The notes beneath the pieces were generated by a model. The model was not told the DNA's origin. It searched no databases and worked only from the letters and a program-made list of their open reading frames with translations. From Burkholderia sp. Leaf177 (lineage in GTDB: Bacteria; Pseudomonadota; Gammaproteobacteria; Burkholderiales; Burkholderiaceae), in contig NZ_LMPF01000022.1 in the NCBI RefSeq assembly GCF_001424345.1, forward strand, positions 54,122 to 118,121: a stretch of DNA of 64,000 nucleotides, given 5' to 3'. Both the position numbers and the translations under genes were made by a program. Positions 9,307-17,730 of the stretch are shown in pieces. Positions within the stretch are counted from its first letter, which is position 1; every line of letters starts with the position of its first letter.

Positions 9307-10461
9307 CTAAGTGGCAACCCTCATTGAAGAATCAACGCGTCGGGATTTCAACAGTTTCAGCAAGCGAATAAATTGAAGCTGGATATCTGCACCATCGTTG
9401 GCTTCGACTACGATCTCACCTTGTATTATTCGGGATACTTCCAGTTGCTTGGCCCGACTCATCACAGACAGCAGGCGGTCCGAAACTGCACGGTGCCTGG
9501 ATGAGACCAACATCTTTGCGAGGTCATAGGCGTCAGTCGCCCTTACAGTATCAAAAAGGGTAAGGTCGTCAATCAGCAATAGATCGGCAACGGATTCGAT
9601 CTGGTCTGCGCGCTGCCCCGTTATTCTTGGTGCGGTCAAACCAGGGATGTCGCCTTGCAACAGCTTTTCGCTCAGCAGTACCCTTTCAAGGTTGATCAAC
9701 GTGTCAGCAGCGGTCAACTCCGCACAGTTTGTTTCTTTCGGAGTGTGGCCATTCAGGTAGTACTCAACCCAACGTCGTGCGTGCTCAACGATATGCAAAT
9801 GACTGAACACGAGCGCTTGCCGCACGCCAGCGTCGCTCGTTAGAGTAGGCGCATCCTGATAGATTAAATCGTTTCCGGATTTAACATGCACAAGCCCGAG
9901 CGTTTGCATGCATCTCAGCATAGCCATAATTCGCATTTCTGCGTGCCCGGTGATGCCCTGACATTGCCGCAGGAAGTCCTCAATACTAACGCTTACGTTC
10001 TGAACGTCTTCGACATCATGTTGTTCAGGCTGCGCCATCAAGCTTAAGATGTGCGAATACGAAACAATGTCGGATTGAGCACCACCCCGACCGTCCATCG
10101 AGTAATGGTGTTCGGTGCGGTTATTTTTGCGAATTAAATACCGCGTTAGATAACGAAGCACCGGCGATACGCGATCAAGCTCGTCATTAAGCGTTTGGGG
10201 ATCGATGACCAACAGCCGACAAAAAGACAAGGCTCGAGCCGTCGACCCGCGCGCCTTCGACACGAGAAGCGCACCTTCGCCGAAGTAATCGTCTTTTCCC
10301 AGGACGTCGACTACGACTGCTCCCATCCCATCGCGCTTGGTTGTGATCTTAACTCTACCTTCAGCGATGACATAGATGCATGCGTTTCCCACGTACCCCT
10401 CTTGGTAAATCACCTCGCCCGCTTCTACGTTCTGAAACGTCGGCGTACCCTCGTTGATCAA
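9307..10461 (-). CDS. Cyclic-nucleotide-binding-domain protein (CRP-like sensor domain plus unknown C-terminal region)
   Basis: A 384-residue protein. Residues 1 to about 115 form a CRP-type cyclic nucleotide-binding jelly roll: GEVIYQEGYVGNACIYVIAEGRVKI, then the phosphate-binding-cassette region FGEGALLVSKARGSTARAL with the FGE-ALL-R-A pattern. The remainder is helical and not recognised; residues about 125-185 may hold a degenerate winged helix, but no clear HTH is visible. The start is a TTG, picked because AGAGGA lies five bases before it and the frame closes upstream with no ATG. It could be a regulator or a cyclic-nucleotide-gated scaffold; it lies next to a VpsR-like activator, a family known in vibrios to answer to cyclic di-GMP. 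Confidence 0.8.
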   Translation of the reverse strand: MINEGTPTFQNVEAGEVIYQEGYVGNACIYVIAEGRVKITTKRDGMGAVVVDVLGKDDYFGEGALLVSKARGSTARALSFCRLLVIDPQTLNDELDRVSPVLRYLTRYLIRKNNRTEHHYSMDGRGGAQSDIVSYSHILSLMAQPEQHDVEDVQNVSVSIEDFLRQCQGITGHAEMRIMAMLRCMQTLGLVHVKSGNDLIYQDAPTLTSDAGVRQALVFSHLHIVEHARRWVEYYLNGHTPKETNCAELTAADTLINLERVLLSEKLLQGDIPGLTAPRITGQRADQIESVADLLLIDDLTLFDTVRATDAYDLAKMLVSSRHRAVSDRLLSVMSRAKQLEVSRIIQGEIVVEANDGADIQLQFIRLLKLLKSRRVDSSMRVAT

Positions 10462-10818
10462 TTTGATCCTCTCATTATCGTTGTGCCGCGCGGCTTAATT
10501 TTTTTTAACTCGCTGCAAGGCCTGACCCACACGATCTCTCCCACGATATAACGGCGATTTCCAACCTTCCTTTAACGGACCGAGATAGAAAAACGCCCCC
10601 GCTATGATTCGCGAGTGCTTCAGTACGCTTGACTATATTGTTCCGGCTGCGGTCGCCGCCGGTTGTTCAGCTAAACGCCGCTAAGAGGGGATCGCACAAA
10701 TGCCAAGTAGAGCCCTTTTGGTTTAAAGCGTGACGCTACAAAAGCAGCGTTATACCCACCTAGAACCACCTCAAGGGACGGCAGACGCCCATGCGCCCAA
10801 TTTTCAAAGCAAAATAAT
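10462..10818. other. Intergenic region between two minus-strand regulators
   Basis: About 360 bases without a gene. It holds the upstream region of the TTG-started regulator, including its Shine-Dalgarno AGAGGA. No intrinsic terminator with a T-tract was found after the sigma-54 activator gene. Confidence 0.4.
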
Positions 10819-12204
10819 TTAATGCGAAGTGTTAGCAGTTGGCCGCGCACCGGTCAGCGGCGCGTCGCTTACGTCCGCGCGCAAACCGTGTGCTGTCAGC
10901 AAACGATACAGCGTCACCCGTGAGATGCCCAGCTCCTGCGCAGCATCCCCGAGACGTCCACGATGACGCAAAAGGGCCAGTTCGATCGCCTGCCGTTCCG
11001 CAGATTCGCGCGCCTGCGCGAGCGAGACTGGCGCAACTTTCACATAATCGGCGAGTTCGAGATCGCTTGCGCTGATCTGCTGTCCTTCGGACATCACGAT
11101 CGCGCGACGAATCCGGTTGATCAGCTCGCGCACATTGCCAGGCCAGCCATAGTTATGGAACGCGGCGATCGCGTCAGGCGCAAAACCGCGCACTTTCCGA
11201 CTTGCGTCCTTCTTGAAGCGATGGAGCATGTGCTTCGCTAGCAATTCAATGTCCTTACCGCGCGCACGCAGCGGCGGTTCATCGAGTTGCAGCACGCACA
11301 AGCGGTGGTAAAGGTCGGCACGAAAGCGTCCTTCGATCATCGCCGTCTGCATGTCGACGTGCGTGGCCGAAATGATGCGCACGTCCACGGGCGTTGACGC
11401 ATGTCCGCCAAGCCGCTCGACCTTGCGTTCCTGCAGGAAACGCAGCAGGCTCGCCTGGCTTTCGAGCGGCAGGTCGCCGATTTCATCAAGGAAAAGCGTG
11501 CCACCGTTCGCCGCTTCCACGCGTCCAATCTTGCGTTGATTCGCGCCGGTGAAAGCACCGCGCTCGTAGCCGAACAATTCCGATTGCAAGAGATGTGCGG
11601 GAATCGCGCCGCAGTTGATCGCAACAAAAGGCTGGTCTCGACGCGTCGAACGTTCATGAATGGCAACGGCCGTCAGTTCCTTGCCCGTGCCCGATTCGCC
11701 CGAGATGAAAACCGGGGCGTCGGTCATTGCAACCTTTCGGATCGAGCGGAACAGGCCAAGCATGGCATCGCACGATCCGACCATTTCGCCTTCCAGATGT
11801 CCGTCGCGCGCATCGTCTGCCGTGTTCACCTGCAACGCCACCATGCCGAACGCACAGCCGACGGCATCGACCACGCGGTCATCCGATGTTGGCAGCGTGA
11901 TGTAGTCGAAACAATAGTCGCGAATCAACCCGCGCGCGGTAGCGTCTTCGAGGTCTTCCCGATAGCCCACCGCAACCCATCCCGTGAGCGAGCTTGCCAG
12001 AAGTTCGTGAAGGTAACGAAGATCCGCCGAAAACTCAAGCGATGAGAAGTCGAGGATTCCCGCCGAGAGTTGCCCCCGCCTCCTTCTTGGCACCGCGCCT
12101 GGTTCGAGCACCTCGACTTGCCACGAACGCTCGCTAAGGCTCGCCTGCAATGACAACAGCAGCGCTCGTCCGACGTAGTAGAGCGACCTTTTGTCTTGGT
12201 GCAT
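10819..12204 (-). CDS. Sigma-54-dependent transcriptional activator with VpsR-like N-terminal domain
   Basis: A 461-residue bacterial enhancer-binding protein. Residues 1 to about 130 resemble the VpsR receiver-like domain but without a clear phospho-acceptor setting. The AAA+ core follows: Walker A GESGTGKE, the sigma-54 contact loop GAFTGA, Walker B GGTLFLDEIGDLP, and the R-finger region GRFRADLYHRL. A Fis-type helix-turn-helix closes the protein (LGDAAQELGISRVTLYRLLTAHG). VpsR relatives control biofilm and exopolysaccharide genes and some bind cyclic di-GMP. No exopolysaccharide gene is in the window, so its targets lie elsewhere. The start follows GAGAGACGAAA. Confidence 0.92.
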   Translation of the reverse strand: MHQDKRSLYYVGRALLLSLQASLSERSWQVEVLEPGAVPRRRRGQLSAGILDFSSLEFSADLRYLHELLASSLTGWVAVGYREDLEDATARGLIRDYCFDYITLPTSDDRVVDAVGCAFGMVALQVNTADDARDGHLEGEMVGSCDAMLGLFRSIRKVAMTDAPVFISGESGTGKELTAVAIHERSTRRDQPFVAINCGAIPAHLLQSELFGYERGAFTGANQRKIGRVEAANGGTLFLDEIGDLPLESQASLLRFLQERKVERLGGHASTPVDVRIISATHVDMQTAMIEGRFRADLYHRLCVLQLDEPPLRARGKDIELLAKHMLHRFKKDASRKVRGFAPDAIAAFHNYGWPGNVRELINRIRRAIVMSEGQQISASDLELADYVKVAPVSLAQARESAERQAIELALLRHRGRLGDAAQELGISRVTLYRLLTAHGLRADVSDAPLTGARPTANTSH

Positions 12205-12736
12205 TTTCGTCTCTCAATGCCTTATTTAGAATATCAAGTATGCATTTGACCGGTTGCTGCGGGTATCGTGGGCAAACGTTTCATGACGCAATTCTTTAGA
12301 TGATTAACCAGATCTAAAAGAAATAGAAGTGGCACGTATTACGCACTGAAAGAATCCTCAATGAACAACAGGTAATTGCTGCGCTATGCCCGCTTTCAGA
12401 CATCTGGTCGCTTAAATCGCACCTTATGTTGCATCGACAAAAACGTGACGTACTGCGAAGTCCTTTCGATTAACGGAGTATGGCCACACGCAGCGTCCGT
12501 CACAGGAAAAAAACGAATGTCAGGTTCACTCATTAGTTATCGGCAGTAAAACATCAAACTTGAAATTGTTGAACACTGCGCGGGTGTACAGGCGCGGTCA
12601 TGTTTCGAATTCTCGACATCACTTTATTGCCTTGCAAGTCGATACACAACCTAAAAAAGGGAAGGATCAACATCAATAAGCATTTTCTCGGTCCATGAAG
12701 CATGGTTCGCTGAATGCAGTAACTATCGAACAGTAA
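12205..12736. other. Non-coding region with a possible sigma-54 promoter
   Basis: No gene is seen. TGGCACGTATTACGC at 12331-12345 (plus strand) has GG and GC ten bases apart, as in -24/-12 promoters, although the -12 box is ACGC rather than TTGC. It faces only an IS66 remnant. Its position upstream of the sigma-54 activator gene may be chance. Confidence 0.3.
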
Positions 12737-13128
12737 CTGCGTCAGACGATCGCTGCCCTCCAGCAGAGCTTGAGCATTCGTACTTTTGAGATCGAACATC
12801 TGAAGCTGCAAATTGCCAAGCTCAACCGCGTACAATTCGGCCGTAAGTCGGAGAATCTGGACTGGCAAATCGGACGGCTCGAAGCGCGCCTCGAGGATTT
12901 AGTGGCGGAAGAAGGTATAGCGGATGCCAACGTTCGCAGTGATCCACCTAGCGCTTCAACAGAACAACAAGGTCGACTCACCAGCCTTTGTTGGAACACC
13001 TGCCGCGTGAGGACTATGTGCTCGATTCCGTCGAGGAGAAGTGTCCTGCGTGCAATCGCCATCTCGAGCCGTTGGGCGAAGATGACTCGGAGCATCTGGA
13101 TACATTGCGACAGCATATGCTCCCATAA
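12737..13128 (+). pseudogene. Broken IS66-family transposase (TnpC) fragment
   Basis: From 12737 one frame reads LRQTIAALQQSLSIRTFEI then LKLQIAKLNRVQFGRKSEN, the typical N-terminal leucine-zipper and QFGRKSE start of IS66 TnpC. A frameshift then moves the match to another frame from 12982: LEHLPREDYVLDSVEEKCPACN and HLEPLGEDDSEHLD, the Cys-containing IS66 zinc-binding region, ending in a stop at 13126-13128. The DDE catalytic core is missing, and no tnpA or tnpB is next to it. It is a dead IS66 relic. Confidence 0.85.
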
Positions 13129-13564
13129 ACCGATCGTGATCCGCAGGAAGCGCATCCGTGACTATGTCGGTCATACCACTATCTTTTTTGCTGGTCTTCA
13201 CCTACTACCCCTGCCTCTGAAGGCTCTTGATGACAGTGCTTGCGCTCCGTCAACTTCGGCCAAGACCGAGAAAACGCTAGTCTTTAGTAACCCAAAATCA
13301 TTCGGAGCTAATGGCGAGCACAGGCGTTGCGATGAACTGCCTTGCCCCCTTTTTCCGCGACACGTACGCTTCGATCAATAAGACTTGAATATTGATACGC
13401 TCTAAAGTCAGCACAAGCAAGAATCCGCAATTGAGACTTGAGACGACGAATCCTCAACGAACATGGTAACGCTCATTTCTAGTCCGTAAGAAGCAAATGA
13501 GCAGCGGATGCAAAATGATCGGAGTGACTGCTACAGTGAGATTGGTTTAAACCGATAGTGGTGT
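13129..13564. other. Decayed region after the IS66 relic
   Basis: No gene is seen. Short frames show no family resemblance and probably include further eroded transposon sequence. Confidence 0.4.
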
Positions 13565-13735
13565 TCACTGATTGCCGTAAAGCTTTTCCAGACGAGCACG
13601 CAATTGCGTGCAGGAAACCTGACGTAAGATGCCAATATGCTCTCTACTAGCTTTGCAAGCATTTTCACAACAATCCAAGAAACAGCTGGAGCAGACGCGC
13701 GTAATCAGAATCCCTTGCATCGAACTCCCATTCAT
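13565..13735 (-). CDS. Small Cys-rich protein overlapping the SET gene stop
   Basis: A 56-residue frame starts at the ATG whose ATGA overlaps the SET-gene TGA, a common sign of translational coupling. It holds seven Cys, six of them clustered between residues 15 and 42 (VCSSCFLDCCENAC, then SC), which could bind metal or form disulfides. No signal peptide is visible. Similarity to a known family is not recognised. The overlap and Cys pattern favour a real gene, but a chance extension cannot be excluded at this length. Confidence 0.4.
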   Translation of the reverse strand: MNGSSMQGILITRVCSSCFLDCCENACKASREHIGILRQVSCTQLRARLEKLYGNQ

Positions 13736-14172
13736 TTTACATACAGCATTGTGGACCGGCAATTCTTCGCACCGCACCGGCATGCGTAGGTTGCTTTCAG
13801 TGCTTTGCTGGGTCGGCTTCCAGCATCCAGACGATAATCAATGAAAATTTCGTCGCCAACTTTGATCTTTTTGATCGCACGGATATAGACGCGGTCGTTG
13901 TCCTGCTCGGCCTCGCAGTTCGGTGCGCAGCTGTGATTAATCCAGCGCGCGGAGTTGCCGGCAACAGCACCGTCGATCACGCGGCCATCGCCGATCCCGA
14001 AAAAGAAAGTGTGCCCCGCTTCCGCTTCTGATCGCGCAAACCGTCGATTTGCTTCGCGTTCAGACAGTACCTCGCCCTTGTATTCAAGCAAATAGTCGCC
14101 ACGCGTCATGACCGCCGAGGCGAATACCCCGCGCCCGTGAATAGCTGACCGTCGTACGTAGAACCTGCGCAT
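13732..14172 (-). CDS. SET-domain protein-lysine N-methyltransferase
   Basis: A 146-residue compact SET enzyme that would transfer methyl groups from S-adenosylmethionine to lysine side chains. All signature motifs are present: HGRGVFA (SAM-binding turn), NSARWINHSCAPNCEA (pseudoknot NHSC), GDEIFIDYRL (catalytic Tyr), and a post-SET zinc motif CRCGAKNC. The start follows CGGAGCAGGGC. Bacterial SET proteins of this size are known; chlamydial NUE modifies histones. The substrate here is unknown, but lysine-rich H-NS and HU proteins are encoded nearby. A decayed second copy of this gene lies near 23 kb. Confidence 0.9.
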   Translation of the reverse strand: MRRFYVRRSAIHGRGVFASAVMTRGDYLLEYKGEVLSEREANRRFARSEAEAGHTFFFGIGDGRVIDGAVAGNSARWINHSCAPNCEAEQDNDRVYIRAIKKIKVGDEIFIDYRLDAGSRPSKALKATYACRCGAKNCRSTMLYVK

Positions 14173-14247
14173 GCCCTGCTCCGAAAAATGATGCTTGACG
14201 AATGTCCCTCCGATGCAAAATCATACCGTTCCAGACGAGATCACAGC

Positions 14248-14571
14248 ATGCGGCTCATGCGAAAGCGCACCTATTATTTGAAACGCCAGCCCGCTCGAGG
14301 TACGCTGGTTCGTTACGACGACCGTGTGGCTGAGGTATTGGGTGGTGCCAGGGGCAATCGGGTCATGATTAGATCCGTGCACGGGGACGGGACGACGCGG
14401 ATCACCGCGGTGAAGTGGCGAAATCTTGCAGCGCTGGGCGCATCCCTTTTGAGTGACCCGGGATTGACGCATTGTTCTCGCAAGTTCGCAAAGGCTCGTT
14501 CATCATGCACAAGCTCCCATCCGAAGCATCGATTAGGGCGTTATTTCGGAACATACGTCGACTCTGGTTAG
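14248..14571 (+). CDS. Small basic hypothetical protein
   Basis: Divergent from the SET gene. The frame begins MRLMRKRTYYLKRQPARGTLVRYDDRVAEVLG and continues with a basic, beta-rich sequence (RGNRVMIRSVHGDGTTRITAVKW) that reads like a small SH3-like or nucleic-acid-binding barrel; the last 30 residues look less protein-like. The frame could also start at 14188, only 15 bases from the SET start. It overlaps the next gene by about 67 bases, so the real stop may be affected by a frameshift. Function unknown. Confidence 0.45.
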   Translation: MRLMRKRTYYLKRQPARGTLVRYDDRVAEVLGGARGNRVMIRSVHGDGTTRITAVKWRNLAALGASLLSDPGLTHCSRKFAKARSSCTSSHPKHRLGRYFGTYVDSG

Positions 14572-15674
14572 GTAAGTCACTCAGCCGTTGTCAGCTCTCA
14601 CCTGCTCCCCAAATCGTGCCACATCTAAAGTTCACCTATGGTCTCAGGGTCAGCACGCGTCGGCTAGATAATCCGCGTTTTTGGGAAATTAATCCGGAGG
14701 GTATGCGCTCACCAACGAGGTACGCTGCGACGCGCGGACTCGCTTATCGCATGCTCGATTCAGGGAGGCAAAACGGTATGTTGGAAGCGAAGACAGCAGC
14801 GCTAGAGCAGATCGGCACGCCTCAGTGGACAGACAGCGAGGTTGAACGATATTTGCGGACAGGCGAATACGACAGTTTTTTCATAGGATGGCCGGGGTCT
14901 AACTTGGCTGATATAGCGACACGTGCGTCCCAGCGCCTTCGAAGCGCCCTTTTAACAGAGACGTTGCGCCGCTCAAGAGGCTCCGAGTCTGTCTCGCGTC
15001 TCCCTGTCGACCTCCACGCATGGAGGAGTGAAAAACTGAAACCTATGGTGGATGGTATTTTCGACCCGAGTGAACGCGCAACCGTCATTCGCCTGCTTTC
15101 AGATAACGTTGTATTCGTCACCCGATCAAACCTACAAAAAATTCTGCTGACTGAACGGTGGCTCTCTACAGCTTGGGATGTGGCCAACATATTTTTGGAG
15201 AGCGTTAAGGCCCCAACGCTATCTGGACAGCCCTGCAATATAGTCGGCTTGAGCCAAGAAACGAGGTGCTACGTGTCAATGGTTTACTTCGACGAAACCG
15301 ACCCATTTGCCGATTTCGTCGTTCACGAGGCCGCGCATGTCTTTCACAACTCCAGACGCGTGGCTTGTGGGCTAGCCGCAAGCGCTCGCACCGATTACAT
15401 TCTCAACATTGACTATCGTATGCGGGAGACGTTTGCATACGCCTGCGAAGCGTGGAGCCGGATCAGTTCGGCCGCCCATCGTCGTGATGATAGAAAGGCG
15501 TTGATTTTGCAGCATGCCGATAGGGGGTTGCCGAGCGACGACCGAGTGAACCATGACGAATACCTCGATGTCCTTTTTGACGCCGCTCGCGCTCATAACG
15601 GTTGGCAACGGATCGCCAAGCGGTGCGAACCAAGACAGCGAGCTTCCAAATCGTTTCAATCCGCTGTCGACTGA
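14505..15674 (+). CDS. Hypothetical protein with HExxH zincin motif
   Basis: A 389-residue protein of unknown family. ATG 14505 is preferred over TTG 14472 because AAGG precedes it. Near residue 274 the sequence FVVHEAAHVFHN carries HExxH, the zinc-binding and catalytic motif of zincin metallopeptidases, and about 40 residues later RMRETFAYACEAW offers a third-ligand Glu. No signal peptide or transmembrane helix is visible, so it would act in the cytoplasm. A role as a toxin, a stress peptidase or a ssDNA-bound protease of SprT type is possible but unproven. It follows the small basic gene and may share its transcript. Confidence 0.7.
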   Translation: MHKLPSEASIRALFRNIRRLWLGKSLSRCQLSPAPQIVPHLKFTYGLRVSTRRLDNPRFWEINPEGMRSPTRYAATRGLAYRMLDSGRQNGMLEAKTAALEQIGTPQWTDSEVERYLRTGEYDSFFIGWPGSNLADIATRASQRLRSALLTETLRRSRGSESVSRLPVDLHAWRSEKLKPMVDGIFDPSERATVIRLLSDNVVFVTRSNLQKILLTERWLSTAWDVANIFLESVKAPTLSGQPCNIVGLSQETRCYVSMVYFDETDPFADFVVHEAAHVFHNSRRVACGLAASARTDYILNIDYRMRETFAYACEAWSRISSAAHRRDDRKALILQHADRGLPSDDRVNHDEYLDVLFDAARAHNGWQRIAKRCEPRQRASKSFQSAVD

Positions 15675-15743
15675 CTTGGCAAGCTTCTCGGACGTCGGCA
15701 GCGCCTAGCAACCTAGAGCCACCCGGCTTAGGAGAAAAACGTA

Positions 15744-15989
15744 GTGGCTGCTCCAGCATATGTTTATACGATTGCGTGCGTTGCCGTGATGCTGGGCGAA
15801 CCGGAGGCCTGGTTGGAGGAAATCGCGCTCATGAATCTGGAACCAGAAGACGGGTGTCTACAGATCGTTGATAAACTCGGTCCAGATCGCGAGGAATCGA
15901 ACACGGTAACCGCTCTTACAGAAGCGGGTATCGAAGCTTTGAGAGAGGCGATCGCAGAGGTGAAGCATGGTCAACGCCGCACGCTTTAG
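15744..15989 (+). CDS. Small conserved hypothetical protein
   Basis: An 81-residue acidic protein starting at GTG 15744 after an excellent AGGAGAAAAACGTA ribosome binding site. It begins AAPAYVYTIACVAVMLGEPEAWLEEIA and ends with a helical TALTEAGIEALREAIAEV. I recognise the style from small genes on Burkholderiaceae replicons, but no function is known. It overlaps the convergent minus-strand ORF by 74 bases. Confidence 0.65.
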   Translation: MAAPAYVYTIACVAVMLGEPEAWLEEIALMNLEPEDGCLQIVDKLGPDREESNTVTALTEAGIEALREAIAEVKHGQRRTL

Positions 15990-16344
15990 TCGCGCTTGGG
16001 ATGTTAGCTGACGGGGACGTTACTGGCGTTTCAAAGCGACCTTCGTCCCGCTTTCTAGCTAAAGATCGCGATCCCGACGGTCGTATTGCTTGACAATGCT
16101 GAGCTTCGCTTTCCCGTCGCGCCGCGTTTGCTGCGTCGATGACAACCGCTAAAGTTCTCCGCGCATCTTCAAGCTCTTGAACAGCGGCGGTCAACCGGGC
16201 AAGCTCAAGCGCAGAGGCTTGTCGTTCACCCGCTTTAGCGAAATGCGCTTCTATGGCAGCAGACGCCGCCTGTACCTCGCGTGCAGCTTCCGCCATCCTT
16301 TTGAGCGCCTCCGCTTCACGTTCATTAAAACTCTTGTTTGCCAC
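15916..16344 (-). CDS. Hypothetical coiled-coil protein
   Basis: GTG-started 142-residue frame. Residues 5 to about 80 are a convincing amphipathic helix rich in Ala, Glu and Arg (EREAEALKRMAEAAREVQAA and on), suggesting a coiled coil. The last 55 residues are of different, Ser/Pro-rich composition and overlap the plus-strand gene at 15744-15989, so the true C-terminus may have been lost by frameshift. The ribosome binding site is poor. Function unknown. Confidence 0.4.
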   Translation of the reverse strand: MANKSFNEREAEALKRMAEAAREVQAASAAIEAHFAKAGERQASALELARLTAAVQELEDARRTLAVVIDAANAARRESEAQHCQAIRPSGSRSLARKRDEGRFETPVTSPSANIPSATKACGVDHASPLRSPLSKLRYPLL

Positions 16345-16860
16345 GGGTTATCAGCCTTAAGACGTGTAAGAGGCTAGCGGGTGCTGTCCTGCATGATCAG
16401 CTCGACAGGTGTCAGAGCGATATGTATCGGTACATGCTACTTTTGGTTATTCTATCTGCTGGAAGCGTTCATGGAGGCCAACGCGACACGTCATTATGCC
16501 GCTGCGGCCGTTATCTTGGCACCAGGGCGCGACCAAATGGCAGTCGTGCCAAGGCTCTCCGAGACGGTTCTAACTAGCGGACGCCAGCACGGTGACGCTG
16601 TCCCTAAACCAACGTACGAGTGATCATAACGAACGACAGGCCGGAATATATTGGCCCGCTTACGACTCGACTTGACTCGCCGCGCCTGCCTGCCTGCCGG
16701 CGACCAGCGTCAGATACGCATGACCACGACGGTACGAAGCTTAGTCAATCGCTTCCGCAGTCACACAGTTCCAATCGCTGTTCCGCAATTCGACAAAATT
16801 TCGTGATTTGCGTGTCTGTAGAAGCTGCCGCATCTCTCCCAAACCTTGTCGATCCGAAAT
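16345..16860. other. Non-coding region
   Basis: About 515 bases where no frame looks like a protein with a usable start. It precedes the gene at 16861. Confidence 0.4.
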
Positions 16861-17328
16861 ATGGCCGGAACAAAACGTAAGTCCACCCGCCTGAGTGTTA
16901 TTCGTAAGCCACTGAGCAAGTCCGCGCTTTTGCCGATGTCGGCACAATCAGCACGGGAGTTGTCGCTCGCTCACCATCTTGCGTTGGTTGCCTGCCGCGG
17001 CGACCATGCGAATCGGCATCAAATCAACGAATTGGTCCGTTCGGTCTATATGGCCTACTACCTTCAACGCATGGGGTTCGGTGAGGTGCCGTTTGAGTGC
17101 TATGAACACGCAGAAGCGGCGTTCGAAAATGCACTAGCAATTGCTGAAAAAAGTGCCAAGTGGACAATTAGCGAGCAGGACGCGCCCGTCATCGAACGCG
17201 TGCTCGCGCTTCACGACAAGCAATTGAGTGAGGCGCCGATGCACCGGGTGGTGGAAGCTGAAAAACAACTGCGCCAGTTCTTGGCCGGCGAGAGCGCTTC
17301 GCCGCTGGTTCGCCCGAGCCCGAAATAG
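16861..17328 (+). CDS. Conserved hypothetical plasmid-type protein
   Basis: A 155-residue, mostly helical protein starting MAGTKRKSTRLSVIRKPLSK, a very basic N-terminus that may contact nucleic acid, followed by SARELSLAHHLALVACRGDHA and a long helix region (INELVRSVYMAYYLQRMGF, then YEHAEAAFENALAIAEKS). ATG 16861 is chosen over TTG 16846. No enzyme motif is visible. It belongs to the group of small genes of unknown role around the replication core. Confidence 0.65.
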   Translation: MAGTKRKSTRLSVIRKPLSKSALLPMSAQSARELSLAHHLALVACRGDHANRHQINELVRSVYMAYYLQRMGFGEVPFECYEHAEAAFENALAIAEKSAKWTISEQDAPVIERVLALHDKQLSEAPMHRVVEAEKQLRQFLAGESASPLVRPSPK

Positions 17329-17730
17329 CAGCTGGTTTCCTTTTTGATGCGCGTTGAGAACTCAGACACGCCGAACACTAACGTCTTGGTTGCAGTAGAC
17401 GAAAGTTAAAGCCGTTACTCCTACAGGAATGGATTTGACACTCGAAACCATTTTTTGTGGGCTGTTCTGGCTGACTTCTAAACCCTTCATCCAACGGAAC
17501 CAATCGATACCTTTGCTGTCAAGAGGAAAGAGAGATCGCAGAGATTGGGCCTTCAGCTGCACAGGGTGTGTTTCCGTCCATCTACGGATTGGTAATGTCC
17601 TCGTTCGACCTCGAAGGTACAAGAACGGCAACTATTGACGACGCCTGGTCGACGGGAGCTCTTTACGGGCAATGTTGCGCTCTGCATCGGGGACGAGCGG
17701 CCAAGAGGCCGCCCTACTACTCTAGCGCGA
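17329..17730. other. Intergenic region
   Basis: About 400 bases between convergent genes; no gene and no clear terminator hairpin found. Confidence 0.4.

Noticed and set aside
12331-12345. Sigma-54 promoter near the VpsR-like gene
   Set aside because: The -12 element deviates from TTGC and no gene lies downstream, so only a brief note was kept in the intergenic entry.
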